A stretch of DNA of 64,000 nucleotides, from contig NZ_CP104202.1 in NCBI RefSeq assembly GCF_025244685.1, forward strand, positions 1,368,359 through 1,432,358, given 5' to 3'. Of this stretch, positions 45,663 to 54,885 are shown piece after piece. Made by a program: the position numbers and the translations under genes. The notes under the pieces are model-generated. The model saw nothing but the letters and a program-made list of their open reading frames with translations, searched no databases and was not told where the DNA came from. Numbering within the stretch: position 1 is the first letter of the stretch; each line of letters opens with the position of its first letter. This stretch comes from Chlorobaculum sp. MV4-Y (GTDB taxonomy: Bacteria; Bacteroidota; Chlorobiia; Chlorobiales; Chlorobiaceae).

Positions 45663-46602
45663 TGTGCTGAAGCACAATCTCCGCAGCAGTTTGTGGAAGC
45701 TCCAGCGTGATGAGATGGCCGCAATCAGGCACACATTCAAAAGTCCCTGAAACGGCCATTTCCTGAAGTTTCCGGGTATTTTCGGGTGTCATGATGACAT
45801 CGCCGTCACCCGCCACAAAATGGATCGGCAAGCTGACTGAACGAACCATATCGGGAAGCATTGTCGTCGTGTGCATATCGGTAATCTGCCTGGTAGTCTG
45901 CTCGATGGCCTCTGATGCACAGAATCCGAGGCTCTCGAAGCCGACCTTGATGTCGTGCATCATGACCGAATTCCGCGAAAGCACGAGGCGGGCGAAGATG
46001 TAGGCGGGAAGCCACCAGGTGAGCTTCCGCATCATGATGTTGAAGATGAAAGTGATCGTGGCAGGCGCGGCTTTCGAAATGAATTCGCTGTTCGGAAGAT
46101 AACCGAAGTTGAAAAACACCATTGACCGGACGCTGTTCGGGTACTTGTTGACATAGTCGAGCGCCACGAACGGTCCGAACGAAAATGCCGCGATATGCAA
46201 ATCTTTCAACCCGATCGCCCGGATCAGCCCGTCGAGGTCACGCACAAAATCAGCGATCTGATAACGGTTCTCCGGATCGTTTTCCGACCACCCGTGCCCC
46301 TTCATGTCGTAGGCGACCGTCCTGTATCCCGCCGCGTTCAGCTCCCGAATGATGCGATGCCACCACATCCACCAGCAATCCCAGCCGTGGATGAGCAGCA
46401 CGGTACCGCGCGGATTTTCCGGCCCCGAATCGTGATAGTGATGCAGCAGGCCGCCCGCTTTGACGAAATGGCTGTTGCGCATCAGCTCCAGCTCGTATTG
46501 AGCCCGGTGCCGTTCGCCCTGGCTCGAAGTTTCGAGCTGATCGAGAAGCTTCTGGCGATAAGCTCTGAATTTTTCAGACGATGGTTCCGGTACGTTATCC
46601 AT
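45646..46602 (-). CDS. Alpha/beta hydrolase
   Basis: A 318-residue alpha/beta-hydrolase with oxyanion motif LLIHGWDCWWMWWHR, nucleophile elbow AAFSFGPFV (Ser, with Ala in place of the first Gly), an acidic residue in VAGDGDVIMTPEN and a C-terminal His in PDCGHLITLE. The run of tryptophans after HGWD is unusual. The closest functional type is unclear; such enzymes include esterases and the BchO group. A long N-terminal helix (residues ~1-45) precedes the core. Convergent with trpF. Confidence 0.85.
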   Translation of the reverse strand: MDNVPEPSSEKFRAYRQKLLDQLETSSQGERHRAQYELELMRNSHFVKAGGLLHHYHDSGPENPRGTVLLIHGWDCWWMWWHRIIRELNAAGYRTVAYDMKGHGWSENDPENRYQIADFVRDLDGLIRAIGLKDLHIAAFSFGPFVALDYVNKYPNSVRSMVFFNFGYLPNSEFISKAAPATITFIFNIMMRKLTWWLPAYIFARLVLSRNSVMMHDIKVGFESLGFCASEAIEQTTRQITDMHTTTMLPDMVRSVSLPIHFVAGDGDVIMTPENTRKLQEMAVSGTFECVPDCGHLITLELPQTAAEIVLQHISSNS

Positions 46603-46685
46603 GACTTTTCAAAATGAAGTTCAGAGGAAGAGTACCGTCAACTGTATGTAAAAATCACGATTGCACGCTATTTTGCCATCATGTT

Positions 46686-48497
46686 TCAGACGTGACGAAG
46701 CCCGCGCCATTTTGAGATTTTTTTAGCCGGATCGTTGCCGGAGCCATCCGTTTCAGTGAACAGTTCACGGAAAATGTTGCCGCCCTCGCGCCTGATGATC
46801 TCCTGTTGGGCGAGAATCGTTTCAGGCTCGACCCTGAAATGCTTGAGCAGTTCGGAGAACATCTGGATCGAGGTCTCGAACAGCTCGGTCACGGCAGCGT
46901 CTGCACCGGCGCGGTAAAAGCGGTTCGTCGATTCGAGTGAACGGGAACGCACAATAATGAAGGCTCCGGGATTGATCTCCCGCACCAGACGGATACACTG
47001 CACGGCAGCATCAATTTCCGGAATGCAGATCACCACGGCGCGGGAGTGATCGACGCCAATACGCAACAGTGACTTGCGCTCCGTGCAGTCACCGTAGAAA
47101 AGCGGCTCGCCCTGGCGGCGCATCGTCTTGACGGTCTTGCGGTCGGTATCGAGCACCGTATAGGCCAGGTTCGTGGCATTCATCACGGCGGCGATATTCC
47201 TGCCGATCAGGCCGAATCCGATAATGGCGGCGTGAATTTCACCCTTGCACGCGATAGGCCCGGCAGCGGCGCGCACAGGCTGTTTCGGCTCTGGTTTGGA
47301 TGCGAGTGGCATAAAGCCGAGCGCTGGCGCGACCTGGGCAGCAAATTTCGGCGCGGCGGAAATCAGCGCCGGAGTGACAATCATGGTCACAACGATGATG
47401 GCAAGCATCGACTGAAACATGTGCTGGTCGAGCAGGCCTGCGCTTTTGGCCGTACCGGCAAGCACGAAGGAGAACTCGCCAATCTGGGCCAGCACCATGC
47501 CCGACATGAGGCTGACCCGCAACGAAAAGCCAAGTGCCATCGAAATGCCGGTCATGATCAACCCTTTAACCAGCAGCACCACGAGGGCGATAGCGATGAG
47601 CCAAGGCAACTCGATCATGTTCACGTCGAGCAACAGACCGACCGAGACGAAAAAGATGCTGGTCATCGCCTCACGGAAGGGATCGATGGTGCGGCTGATG
47701 CGGTGGCTTCCGTCGGTGCTGGCAATCACCATCCCGGCCATAAACGCACCAAGCGCGAGCGAAAGGCCGATCAGCGAGGCGAGCCACGCCGCACCGAAGC
47801 AGAGCACCAGGGCGCCAAGCACCAGCACCTCACCCGCGTGCAGCTCGGTGATCACCCTGACGGCTTGGGGCATCAAAAGCCGAAATCCGCCGAACATGCC
47901 GATGGCAAAGAGCAGCACGAGCGCGATCTCCTCGAACGACGATTCGAGTGACATAACGGTCCCTCTGGTCAGGAAACTGAATCCGAACATCAACGGCACG
48001 ATGGCCATGTCCTGAAAGATCAGAATGCCAAGGGCGATCCTGCCATGATCGAAACCAAGTTCACCCCGGTCAGAAAGAATTTTCAGGCACAGAGCTGTAC
48101 TGCTCACCGAAAACGAAAAGCCGAGCACAAGCGCCTCCTTGCTGCCGATCACCTTGCCGATCGCATCCATCAGCCAGTATGACAGAAGGGCAACGACCAG
48201 ACCGGTCAGAACAATCTGCGCCGTTCCCCCAAACACGACGATCTTCCGGAGTTTCTTCAGATCATCGACCGAAAACTCCAGCCCGATGGTAAACAGGAGC
48301 AGCACAACGCCCATCTCGGCAAGCGTCGAAATCAGACCGCTGTCCCTGATGACATGAAACCCGGTCGGTCCGAGCATGACGCCGGTAAAAATCAGACCGA
48401 TCACCGGAGGAATCCGGATCTTCTGGAGCACGAGAATGTTGACGATGGCGAGAGTCCCGATCAGGACCAGTTGCCCGAGAAATTCATACTGATGCAT
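46686..48497 (-). CDS. Monovalent cation:proton antiporter (CPA2, KefB/C type)
   Basis: A 603-residue protein with 12-13 transmembrane helices in residues ~1-380 and the CPA2 motifs PPVIGLIFTGVMLGPTG and LGAFMAGMVIA. The C-terminal part has a TrkA-N/RCK domain: HAAIIGFGLIGRNIAAVM, with the following acidic LDTDRKT. It would exchange K+ or Na+ for H+ under nucleotide control. It is divergent from the SulP gene, with a ~390-bp gap. Confidence 0.92.
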   Translation of the reverse strand: MHQYEFLGQLVLIGTLAIVNILVLQKIRIPPVIGLIFTGVMLGPTGFHVIRDSGLISTLAEMGVVLLLFTIGLEFSVDDLKKLRKIVVFGGTAQIVLTGLVVALLSYWLMDAIGKVIGSKEALVLGFSFSVSSTALCLKILSDRGELGFDHGRIALGILIFQDMAIVPLMFGFSFLTRGTVMSLESSFEEIALVLLFAIGMFGGFRLLMPQAVRVITELHAGEVLVLGALVLCFGAAWLASLIGLSLALGAFMAGMVIASTDGSHRISRTIDPFREAMTSIFFVSVGLLLDVNMIELPWLIAIALVVLLVKGLIMTGISMALGFSLRVSLMSGMVLAQIGEFSFVLAGTAKSAGLLDQHMFQSMLAIIVVTMIVTPALISAAPKFAAQVAPALGFMPLASKPEPKQPVRAAAGPIACKGEIHAAIIGFGLIGRNIAAVMNATNLAYTVLDTDRKTVKTMRRQGEPLFYGDCTERKSLLRIGVDHSRAVVICIPEIDAAVQCIRLVREINPGAFIIVRSRSLESTNRFYRAGADAAVTELFETSIQMFSELLKHFRVEPETILAQQEIIRREGGNIFRELFTETDGSGNDPAKKISKWRGLRHV

Positions 48498-48883
48498 GAA
48501 ACACCTTGTTCAGAACCGATAAAACAGAGAAGAGAATCATGGCAAATCGTTACGCGCACCCCGCAGCCCGGCAGGGTGTTTTTTTGAGAACCCACTATAG
48601 TGTAAGAGTAAAATAGCCAGAGAAAAAGCGCAAATGCCTCTGAAATTTTTGGCGTGGCCATTGATAATCCATTGAAAACCATACATTGTACATGAGTTGA
48701 CAGTTCCTGCGCCGCCCCGGTGAAACCTTGCCGGAGAGAGTGAGACAGGCGACCGACAGCATACCAGAACGCACCCGGAGAGTCGAGACCTTCCGGGCAT
48801 TACCCGTTCATGCGGATGCATCGATTTGCCGACCGCCGGTTGCAGAGCACTGCCGTTCCTTCACATCAGACCATTTCCTGCAA
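48498..48883. other. Long leader region between divergent kef-type and sulP genes
   Basis: About 390 bp with no supported gene, although an open frame in phase with sulP reaches back to 48728. A stem CACCC/GGGTG (48557-48561 with 48574-48578) followed by seven T on the plus strand is terminator-like and lies ~300 bp upstream of sulP. It could cut short a leader transcript. The rest is GC-rich and may fold, but I do not recognise a riboswitch. Confidence 0.4.
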
Positions 48884-50614
48884 ATGTTCAAACCAAAGCT
48901 CTTCACCGTTCTTCCCGAGCTGACCAGAGAGCAGCTCGGCCGTGACATCGTGTCCGGAATTCTCGTCGGCATCGTGGCCCTGCCGCTTGCCATCGCCTTC
49001 GCTATCGCCTCTGGCGTCTCGCCCGAAAAGGGCCTCATCAGCGCCGTAGTCGGCGGGTTTTTGATCTCCTTGCTCGGCGGCAGCCGCGTCCAGATCGGCG
49101 GTCCGACCGGAGCCTTCATCGTCATTCTCTACGGCATCGTCCAGCAATACGGCGTCAACGGCCTCATGATCGCCACCATCATGGCGGGCGTGATCCTCCT
49201 CATCATGGGCTTTTCGCAGCTCGGCTCGCTCATCAAGTTCATCCCCTACCCGGTCATTGTCGGCTTCACCAGCGGCATTGCCATCATCATCTTTTCGAGC
49301 GAGGTCAAGGATTTCCTCGGCCTGCAAATGGCCAGCGTACCCGCCGACTTCATCGAAAAGTGGGCCGCCTACTTCAAAGCCCTGCCGACGGCCAGCCCGG
49401 AAACGATCATGGTCGGCGCGGCGGCGCTGATGATCATCATCTTCTGGCCGAGAATCTCGCGGAAAATTCCCGGCCCGCTGATCGCCCTCATCGTCACCAC
49501 GCTGGCCGTGCGGATGCTGCATCTCCCGGTCGATACCATCGAAACGCGCTTCGGCGACATTTCGGCCTCGATTCCCGCGCCGAGCTTTCCGTCGCTCGAC
49601 ATAGCGACCATCCGCCACCTCATCATGCCCGCCACCACCATCGCGATGCTCGGCGCGATCGAGGCGTTGCTCTCGGCGGTGGTAGCCGACGGCATGATCG
49701 GTGCACGGCACAAGTCGAACATGGAGCTGGTCGCCGAGGGCGTGGCCAATATCGTTTCGCCGCTCTTTGGCGGCATTCCCGTCACCGGCGCGATTGCCCG
49801 CACGGCGACCAACGTCAAGAACGGCGGCCGTACGCCAATCGCAGGCATCGTTCACGCCCTCACGCTCTTGGCGATCATGCTCCTCTTCGGCTCGTGGGCC
49901 AAGCTTATTCCGATGCCCACGCTGGCGGCGATTCTGATTGTCGTCGCCTGGAACATGAGTGAGCACCACGTCTTCCGGCAGTTGCTGAAAAGCCCGAAAA
50001 GCGACGTGGCCGTGCTGCTCACCACCTTCGGCCTGACGGTGATTTTCGACCTCACCATCGCCATCGAGGTGGGAATGCTGCTCTCGGTCATCCTCTTTAT
50101 GAAGCGCATGGCCAGCATGAGCAACGTCGGTGTCATCACCAGCGAGCTGAAAGATGCCGAGGACGAGGATGACCCGAACGCCATCGTCACCCGGAGCATC
50201 CCTGATGGGGTAGATGTTTTCGAAATCAGCGGCCCATTCTTCTTCGGCGCAGCCTCGAAGTTCAAGGATGCCATGCACGTAGTCGGCAAGGCCCCGTCGA
50301 TCCGGATTCTCAGGATGCGCAAAGTGATGAGCATCGATGCCACCGGCCTGAACATGCTGCGGGAGCTGGTAAAGGATTGCCGCAAATCCGGCACAAAGCT
50401 CATTCTCTCCGGCGTTCACGCCCAGCCGCTCTTTGCAATGCAGCAATACGGTCTCGCGGATGAAATCGGCGAGGAGAACATCTTCGGGAACATCGATGAC
50501 GCCCTCGACCACGCCCGGAAAATGCTCGGTTTGCCCGCGCAGGGAAGACCTGAAGGCTTTGTCGCAAGTGTTGAAAGGGAAAAGAAAAATAAGGCGGGCA
50601 GCATCATTTTATAA
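48884..50614 (+). CDS. SulP-family anion transporter with STAS domain
   Basis: The ATG at 48884 ([17 protein letters not shown]) gives 576 residues. Residues ~20-420 hold the SulP core: [32 protein letters not shown] and [23 protein letters not shown] domain fills the C-terminus ([28 protein letters not shown]). Members carry sulfate, bicarbonate or other anions. The upstream in-frame extension to 48728 is polar and unlike the family, so it was excluded. The stop codon lies inside an 18-bp inverted repeat. Confidence 0.92.
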   Translation: MFKPKLFTVLPELTREQLGRDIVSGILVGIVALPLAIAFAIASGVSPEKGLISAVVGGFLISLLGGSRVQIGGPTGAFIVILYGIVQQYGVNGLMIATIMAGVILLIMGFSQLGSLIKFIPYPVIVGFTSGIAIIIFSSEVKDFLGLQMASVPADFIEKWAAYFKALPTASPETIMVGAAALMIIIFWPRISRKIPGPLIALIVTTLAVRMLHLPVDTIETRFGDISASIPAPSFPSLDIATIRHLIMPATTIAMLGAIEALLSAVVADGMIGARHKSNMELVAEGVANIVSPLFGGIPVTGAIARTATNVKNGGRTPIAGIVHALTLLAIMLLFGSWAKLIPMPTLAAILIVVAWNMSEHHVFRQLLKSPKSDVAVLLTTFGLTVIFDLTIAIEVGMLLSVILFMKRMASMSNVGVITSELKDAEDEDDPNAIVTRSIPDGVDVFEISGPFFFGAASKFKDAMHVVGKAPSIRILRMRKVMSIDATGLNMLRELVKDCRKSGTKLILSGVHAQPLFAMQQYGLADEIGEENIFGNIDDALDHARKMLGLPAQGRPEGFVASVEREKKNKAGSIIL

Positions 50615-50654
50615 ATGACTTATAGGCATCAAAGCACCTATAAGTCATTTATAA
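50609..50654. repeat. Perfect 18-bp inverted repeat overlapping the sulP stop
   Basis: TTATAAATGACTTATAGG at 50609-50626 recurs exactly in reverse complement at 50637-50654, with a 10-bp loop. The SulP stop codon is inside the left arm. No T tract follows, but the long AT-rich stem between two convergent genes may act as a bidirectional terminator. Confidence 0.88.
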
Positions 50655-50683
50655 ATAGCAACTTAGAAAAATCGCTCAAATCT

Positions 50684-50938
50684 TTACTCCTTGGTGCTGT
50701 AGGTTCGGATGCTCGCGATCGAATCGATGCTGTAATAGGTGTTAACCGAAGTGTCCGCAGACTCCTCGGTCACCCGCAGAAACAGGTCGCTGATGAACAG
50801 TACGGCATTTTCATAGACCGCTCCCTCGTTGATCTGCAGCTTGACCCCTTTCCTAATTTTCCGCGACATGGTTCCGTGCAAAGGCACCGATGCGTATTCA
50901 AGCACCTTCTCCCATGTCTGCAATGCACTTCCGGCCAT
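50684..50938 (-). CDS. Conserved-looking small hypothetical protein
   Basis: An 84-residue protein (MAGSALQTWEKVLEYA) with a predicted mixed alpha/beta fold, no membrane segment and no motif I know. A purine-rich AAAGGGGGC element lies just upstream of the start. It faces the sulP gene across the inverted repeat. Function unknown. Confidence 0.6.
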   Translation of the reverse strand: MAGSALQTWEKVLEYASVPLHGTMSRKIRKGVKLQINEGAVYENAVLFISDLFLRVTEESADTSVNTYYSIDSIASIRTYSTKE

Positions 50939-51087
50939 AAAGCCCCCTTTTTTTCATACATTATTGCAAATAATCGACTTATTTTTTTAGACTACATTTA
51001 AGCTATATCTTATTTATTAAATAAAACAAACTTTTTCGCGTTAGAAGAAGAGACAGGAAGCAACCGTAATCCAACCGTCCGATAAAC

Positions 51088-51399
51088 ATGGAACAAACTC
51101 CGTTACGCCCGCTGGGCGAGGTCATGGCAATGATCGAAGCACTCGGCCACGAAGTCACCTACGCCTATGAAGACCTGGTCTTCATCAATCACAACGACTT
51201 CCTGCTACAGTTCGACGCCACCGATCCCAACGCGCTCGACCTGTTCTTCAACACCGAGTGCGATACTGCCGAGGCTGACGCCGTCACCGGACGCATGATT
51301 CCCGAAGGGATTCAAAAGGGGCTGGTCATCCGCAGAAAAGGGACTTACTCCATGACGGAAGCCGAAGGCGACAGCCTGCAAATCACCTTCAATCCCTGA
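51088..51399 (+). CDS. Hypothetical acidic protein
   Basis: A 103-residue acidic protein (MEQTPLRPLGEVMAMIEALG). Repeated hydrophobic-aromatic pairs (VTYAYEDLVFINHNDFLLQF) suggest a small beta-sheet fold. No signal peptide, membrane helix or catalytic motif is seen. It lies in a run of small plus-strand genes ahead of the TspO-like gene. Function unknown. Confidence 0.65.
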   Translation: MEQTPLRPLGEVMAMIEALGHEVTYAYEDLVFINHNDFLLQFDATDPNALDLFFNTECDTAEADAVTGRMIPEGIQKGLVIRRKGTYSMTEAEGDSLQITFNP

Positions 51400-51467
51400 C
51401 GGCAACTTCACGCATCGGAACCATTTGTGACTGCATGAAATTATTCCAGAAAAAGGAGGAATGAAAC

Positions 51468-51854
51468 ATGCAGAGCTGGTATGACGGGCTGGTCAAACCG
51501 AAACTGACACCACCGAAAGGGCTGTTCTGGCCGGTATGGTCGATCCTGTACTTACTCATCGCCATCGCGCTTATCATCTATTTCCGCACACCGGTTAAGC
51601 CATTTTTCAGCGTAGCGCTTCCGCTGCTGGCAGTACACTTCGCCGCAGGATTTTCGTGGACGTCGATCTTTTTCGGCAAAAAGAAAATCCTTGCCGCCCT
51701 CATCGACCTGCTGTTCATGGATGTGACACTGGTCATCATCATCGGGCTCTTTTTCCTGACAAGCCCTCTGGCAGCAGCTTTGCTCATCCCTTACTGCTGC
51801 TGGTGCCTGCTCGCGACCTACCTGAACTGGAGCATCTGGCGTCTCAATCCGTAA
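51468..51854 (+). CDS. Short TspO/MBR family membrane protein
   Basis: A 128-residue protein with four transmembrane helices. It begins directly with the TspO motif WYDGLVKPKLTPPKGLFWPVW, has SWTSIFFGKKKILAALIDLL, and ends with PYCCWCLLATYLNWSIWRLN. Normal TspO has ~160 residues and five helices; here helix 1 is missing. A strong AAGGAGGAATG ribosome binding site precedes the ATG at 51468, so the short form looks genuine. TspO binds tetrapyrroles and may act in their regulation. Confidence 0.85.
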   Translation: MQSWYDGLVKPKLTPPKGLFWPVWSILYLLIAIALIIYFRTPVKPFFSVALPLLAVHFAAGFSWTSIFFGKKKILAALIDLLFMDVTLVIIIGLFFLTSPLAAALLIPYCCWCLLATYLNWSIWRLNP

Positions 51855-51959
51855 CAGGAGCCGAGTTAAAACCATTGCGGCATCATTGCCGGATACAGCC
51901 GAATCGCTACCTTACAAAAAACCGACAGGAACAGGCTCAATTTCCGGAACTTACAGACC

Positions 51960-52403
51960 ATGAAATACTCCGAAGCAACACAGGGACGAGTGTTCATCAT
52001 CAGGCTTGAAGATGGCGACATCTTTCACGAAGAGATCGAGCGATTTGCAAAGGAAAAGGGAATCGAGCGGGCTTACCTGAACGTGGTTGGCGGAGCGGAC
52101 AAGGAGAGCCGGCTGGTCGTCGGCCCGGAGGAGAGCAGGGCGTTACCGGTCAATCCGATGGTGCACGAACTGTACGACGCGCATGAAGTTGTCGGCACAG
52201 GAACCCTTTTCCCCGACGACACCGGCGCACCGGTCGTTCACCTGCACATGGCGTGCGGCCGTGAGGAAAACACCGTCACCGGCTGCGTGCGTAACGGCGT
52301 CAAGGTGTGGCATGTCATGGAGGTCATCCTCGTCGAGCTGCTCGGTTCGAAAGCCCGCCGCCTGCCCGACAAAGCCACCGGCTTCAAACTGCTGGTGCCG
52401 TGA
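51960..52403 (+). CDS. PPC/DUF296 domain protein
   Basis: A 147-residue single-domain protein of the plants-and-prokaryotes-conserved family: GRVFIIRLEDGDIFHEEIERFAKEKG at the start, VVHLHMACGREENTVTGCV in the middle. In plants the domain accompanies AT-hook proteins; bacterial stand-alone forms are trimers that may bind metal through the HLH residues. No DNA-binding motif is present. It follows the TspO gene by 105 bp. Role unknown. Confidence 0.85.
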   Translation: MKYSEATQGRVFIIRLEDGDIFHEEIERFAKEKGIERAYLNVVGGADKESRLVVGPEESRALPVNPMVHELYDAHEVVGTGTLFPDDTGAPVVHLHMACGREENTVTGCVRNGVKVWHVMEVILVELLGSKARRLPDKATGFKLLVP

Positions 52404-52445
52404 GTGAAAAAATCTGAAAGAACTTGCAGAGTCACCACTACACCC

Positions 52446-53549
52446 TCAAGCGAACGGATTCTCTTGACAGGGCAATCCAACTGAATCGGCCACGGCTTTC
52501 TGCGTAATGGCGCCGTTGTAGACATTCAGCCCCCCCGCGAGACCGGGCATCACCACCATTGCGCTCTCCAACCCGAGATCGGCGAGCCGCCGGACGTAGG
52601 GCAGTGTCACGCCGGTCAGCGCTTCGGTGGAGGTTGCGGGATAGGCAGCCGGCATATTGGTTACGCAATAGTGCACGACTCCATGGTCGATGAAGACCGG
52701 ATCGAGGTGCGAGGTCGGGCGCGAGGTCTCGACGCAACCACCCTGATCGATAGCGATATCAACGATCACCGCCCCCTGCTTCATTGACTGAACCATGCCG
52801 CGCGTAACGAGCTTCGGCGCAGTCGCGCCGGGGAGCAGCACCGCGCCGATCAACAGGTCGGTTCCCGGTAACAGCTCTTCGAGATGCTGTTCGTTCGAGT
52901 AGATCGTATGCACTTCGGCGGGAAGCTGGGTTTCCAGCTCACGCATCCGGTCGTGGTTGGTCTCCATGACCGTCACCTCCGCGCCGAGTCCCGCAGCAAT
53001 CCGCGCGGCGCTCATCCCGGCGACGCCGCCGCCAAGCACCAGCACCCTGCCGGGCAGCACGCCTGGCACACCGCAGAGCAGTTTCCCCTCGCCACCGTTG
53101 TGTTTTGAGAGGTAGTAGCCGCCCATGAGCACACTCATCTTTCCAGCGACCTCGCTCATCGGCGCCAGCAGCGGCAAACGCCCGCCGACCTCGACGGTCT
53201 CATAACCGATCGCGGTAACGCCTGAATCCACAAGCGCTTTGGCAAGACCCGGCACACCGGCGAGGTGCAAATAGGTGAAGATGATCAGATCTTTCCGGAA
53301 AAAGCGGTACTCCTCCGCCAGCGGCTCTTTCACCTTGACGACCAGCTCACTCTTCCAGACCTCCTCAGTCGAGGAAGCGAGCACCGCCCCGGCCAGCCGG
53401 TACTTCTCGTCGCTGAAGCCGCTCAACTCGCCCGCACCGCACTCGACAACCACGCGATGCCCCGCACCGACGAGCTGCCGCACGCCCGCGGGAGTGCAGG
53501 CCACCCTGGTCTCGCGGGTCTTGATTTCCCTTGGAATTCCTATATTCAT
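52446..53549 (-). CDS. ald: Alanine dehydrogenase
   Basis: The ATG at 53549 gives MNIGIPREIKTRETRVACTPAGVRQL, the family N-terminus, and a 367-residue protein. The NAD-binding Rossmann motif is VLVLGGGVAGMSAARIAAGLGAEVTV and the central VDIAIDQGGCVETSRPTSHLDPVF is diagnostic. It interconverts alanine and pyruvate with NAD. A longer frame starts at 53588 but lacks similarity. Single gene. Confidence 0.95.
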   Translation of the reverse strand: MNIGIPREIKTRETRVACTPAGVRQLVGAGHRVVVECGAGELSGFSDEKYRLAGAVLASSTEEVWKSELVVKVKEPLAEEYRFFRKDLIIFTYLHLAGVPGLAKALVDSGVTAIGYETVEVGGRLPLLAPMSEVAGKMSVLMGGYYLSKHNGGEGKLLCGVPGVLPGRVLVLGGGVAGMSAARIAAGLGAEVTVMETNHDRMRELETQLPAEVHTIYSNEQHLEELLPGTDLLIGAVLLPGATAPKLVTRGMVQSMKQGAVIVDIAIDQGGCVETSRPTSHLDPVFIDHGVVHYCVTNMPAAYPATSTEALTGVTLPYVRRLADLGLESAMVVMPGLAGGLNVYNGAITQKAVADSVGLPCQENPFA

Positions 53550-53664
53550 GGCAGAAAAATGATTAGGGTTATCCGCCTCTCTTTTCAATGTACTGTTTCA
53601 GCCTGTTTTCAGGAACAGTGGCAAGTGAAGATGCGGCATGAAAGAATCCTGCACGAAATCCCGA

Positions 53665-53946
53665 ATGATGACTATTCTGCACGAACCTGCATACTGGCTC
53701 CTGACGGCGGGATGCCTGTGCATCGCATCGATCCCGGCCCTGATGCGTTCGATTGCCAAAGGAAAAGCCATCGCCATCGTGGCGTTCTGGCTCGCGCTCT
53801 GCATCGCGACCATCTGGCAATTCGGCCTGCTGCCGGGTTTGGTTACAACCCTGATTTCGGGCGTCTGGGGGGTGATTCTGCTGGCCGCATCGCTCATCTT
53901 TTCGGGCATCAAATCGATGCCGAACCAGCGCTTCGAAGAGCGCTGA
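53665..53946 (+). CDS. Small membrane protein, unknown function
   Basis: About 93 residues from the tandem ATG codons at 53665/53668 (MMTILHEPAYWLL), with two or three transmembrane helices (LLTAGCLCIASIPALM; FWLALCIATIWQFGLLPGLV; LISGVWGVILLAASLIF). It is divergent from ald and convergent with the DUF45 gene (15-bp gap). No function can be assigned. A start at 53638 is possible but adds a polar leader. Confidence 0.5.
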   Translation: MMTILHEPAYWLLTAGCLCIASIPALMRSIAKGKAIAIVAFWLALCIATIWQFGLLPGLVTTLISGVWGVILLAASLIFSGIKSMPNQRFEER

Positions 53947-53961
53947 AGCCACGTCCGGCCG

Positions 53962-54708
53962 TCAGCGAGCGACGGAAAACCACGCGGGCACGAAGTGCCA
54001 TGCGTGCTTCATCTCGCCGTCATGCTCCTTCCAGTCCGGATCGAACCGCGCAACCGTCTCCCAATAGCGGGCGGAGTGATTCATGTGAAGCGTATGGCAC
54101 AGCTCGTGGATCATGATGTAGCGCACCAGCAGCGGCGGCAGGAAAATCAGTTTCAGATTGAGATTGATGTTGCCCCGTGACGAGCAACTCCCCCACCGGC
54201 TCTTCTGCTTTCTCACTGAAACCCCCGAAACCTTGAAGCCGTTGATCGACGCAAGCCTCATGAGCTGCGATCCGAGCTTCAGCTTCGCGCGATGTTTCAG
54301 CCACTGTTCAAGCGCCGCAAAGCACATGGCTTGCTCACTGACCGGACCGGAAACCTCCAGCTCGCCTTCGCCCTTTTCTGTGATCGTGATGCGCTGACGT
54401 GGCTCGCTGCGATATCTGACCCGCCACGACTCACCGATCCCGGCAAGCTCGATCACTTCGGGCAGCGCCACATCAGCCTTCCCGGATTCGGCTGACCGAT
54501 GCTTGTCGAAGGTTCGTCGCACCTTCAGGATCCACGCCATCTTGCTCTCAACCAGCGAAGGCACCTTTTTTTTGTCGAACCCGACCGGCACGACTACCGT
54601 CAACCCCTCTTCAGGCGACATTTTCAGGCGGGCATACCGCGCCCTTCGACTGACCCTGACGGTATAATTAATGCCGGACGAATTGCCTCGGAATAAGAGA
54701 GTGGACAT
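53962..54708 (-). CDS. DUF45/YgjP-type metal-dependent hydrolase
   Basis: A 248-residue protein ending with the zinc motif MIHELCHTLHMNHSARYW (HExxH plus a downstream His), as in YgjP-like, WSS1/SprT-related minimal proteases. The middle contains VRKQKSRWGSCSSRGNINLN, also typical of the family. Many family genes lie next to type I restriction systems, but none is present here. Cytoplasmic. It is divergent from the plus-strand spurious frame at 54724 and needs no special comment on start. Confidence 0.88.
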   Translation of the reverse strand: MSTLLFRGNSSGINYTVRVSRRARYARLKMSPEEGLTVVVPVGFDKKKVPSLVESKMAWILKVRRTFDKHRSAESGKADVALPEVIELAGIGESWRVRYRSEPRQRITITEKGEGELEVSGPVSEQAMCFAALEQWLKHRAKLKLGSQLMRLASINGFKVSGVSVRKQKSRWGSCSSRGNINLNLKLIFLPPLLVRYIMIHELCHTLHMNHSARYWETVARFDPDWKEHDGEMKHAWHFVPAWFSVAR

Positions 54709-54885
54709 GCTGGCCGGGATGCGATGAATGTTCCGGAGATAGTCATGAAGTATAGCCAGCGAGTGCGAATAAAAAAAGCGGATATCCCCCTCCGACCGGC
54801 CCTCCTCCTGAACCTGTCAGGAAGAAAAAACCGGAAATTTCTGCGTTGCACAGGAGTGGGATGGAACGGGATATCCGGGAATGAT

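Noticed and set aside
48728-48883. N-terminal extension of the SulP protein by 52 residues
   Set aside because: The extension is polar and arginine-rich; SulP proteins begin near MFKPKLF and the ATG at 48884 fits.
48866-50512. 548-codon minus-strand frame opposite sulP
   Set aside because: Extremely Asp/Glu/Arg/His-rich antisense translation without any motif; sulP on the plus strand is certain.
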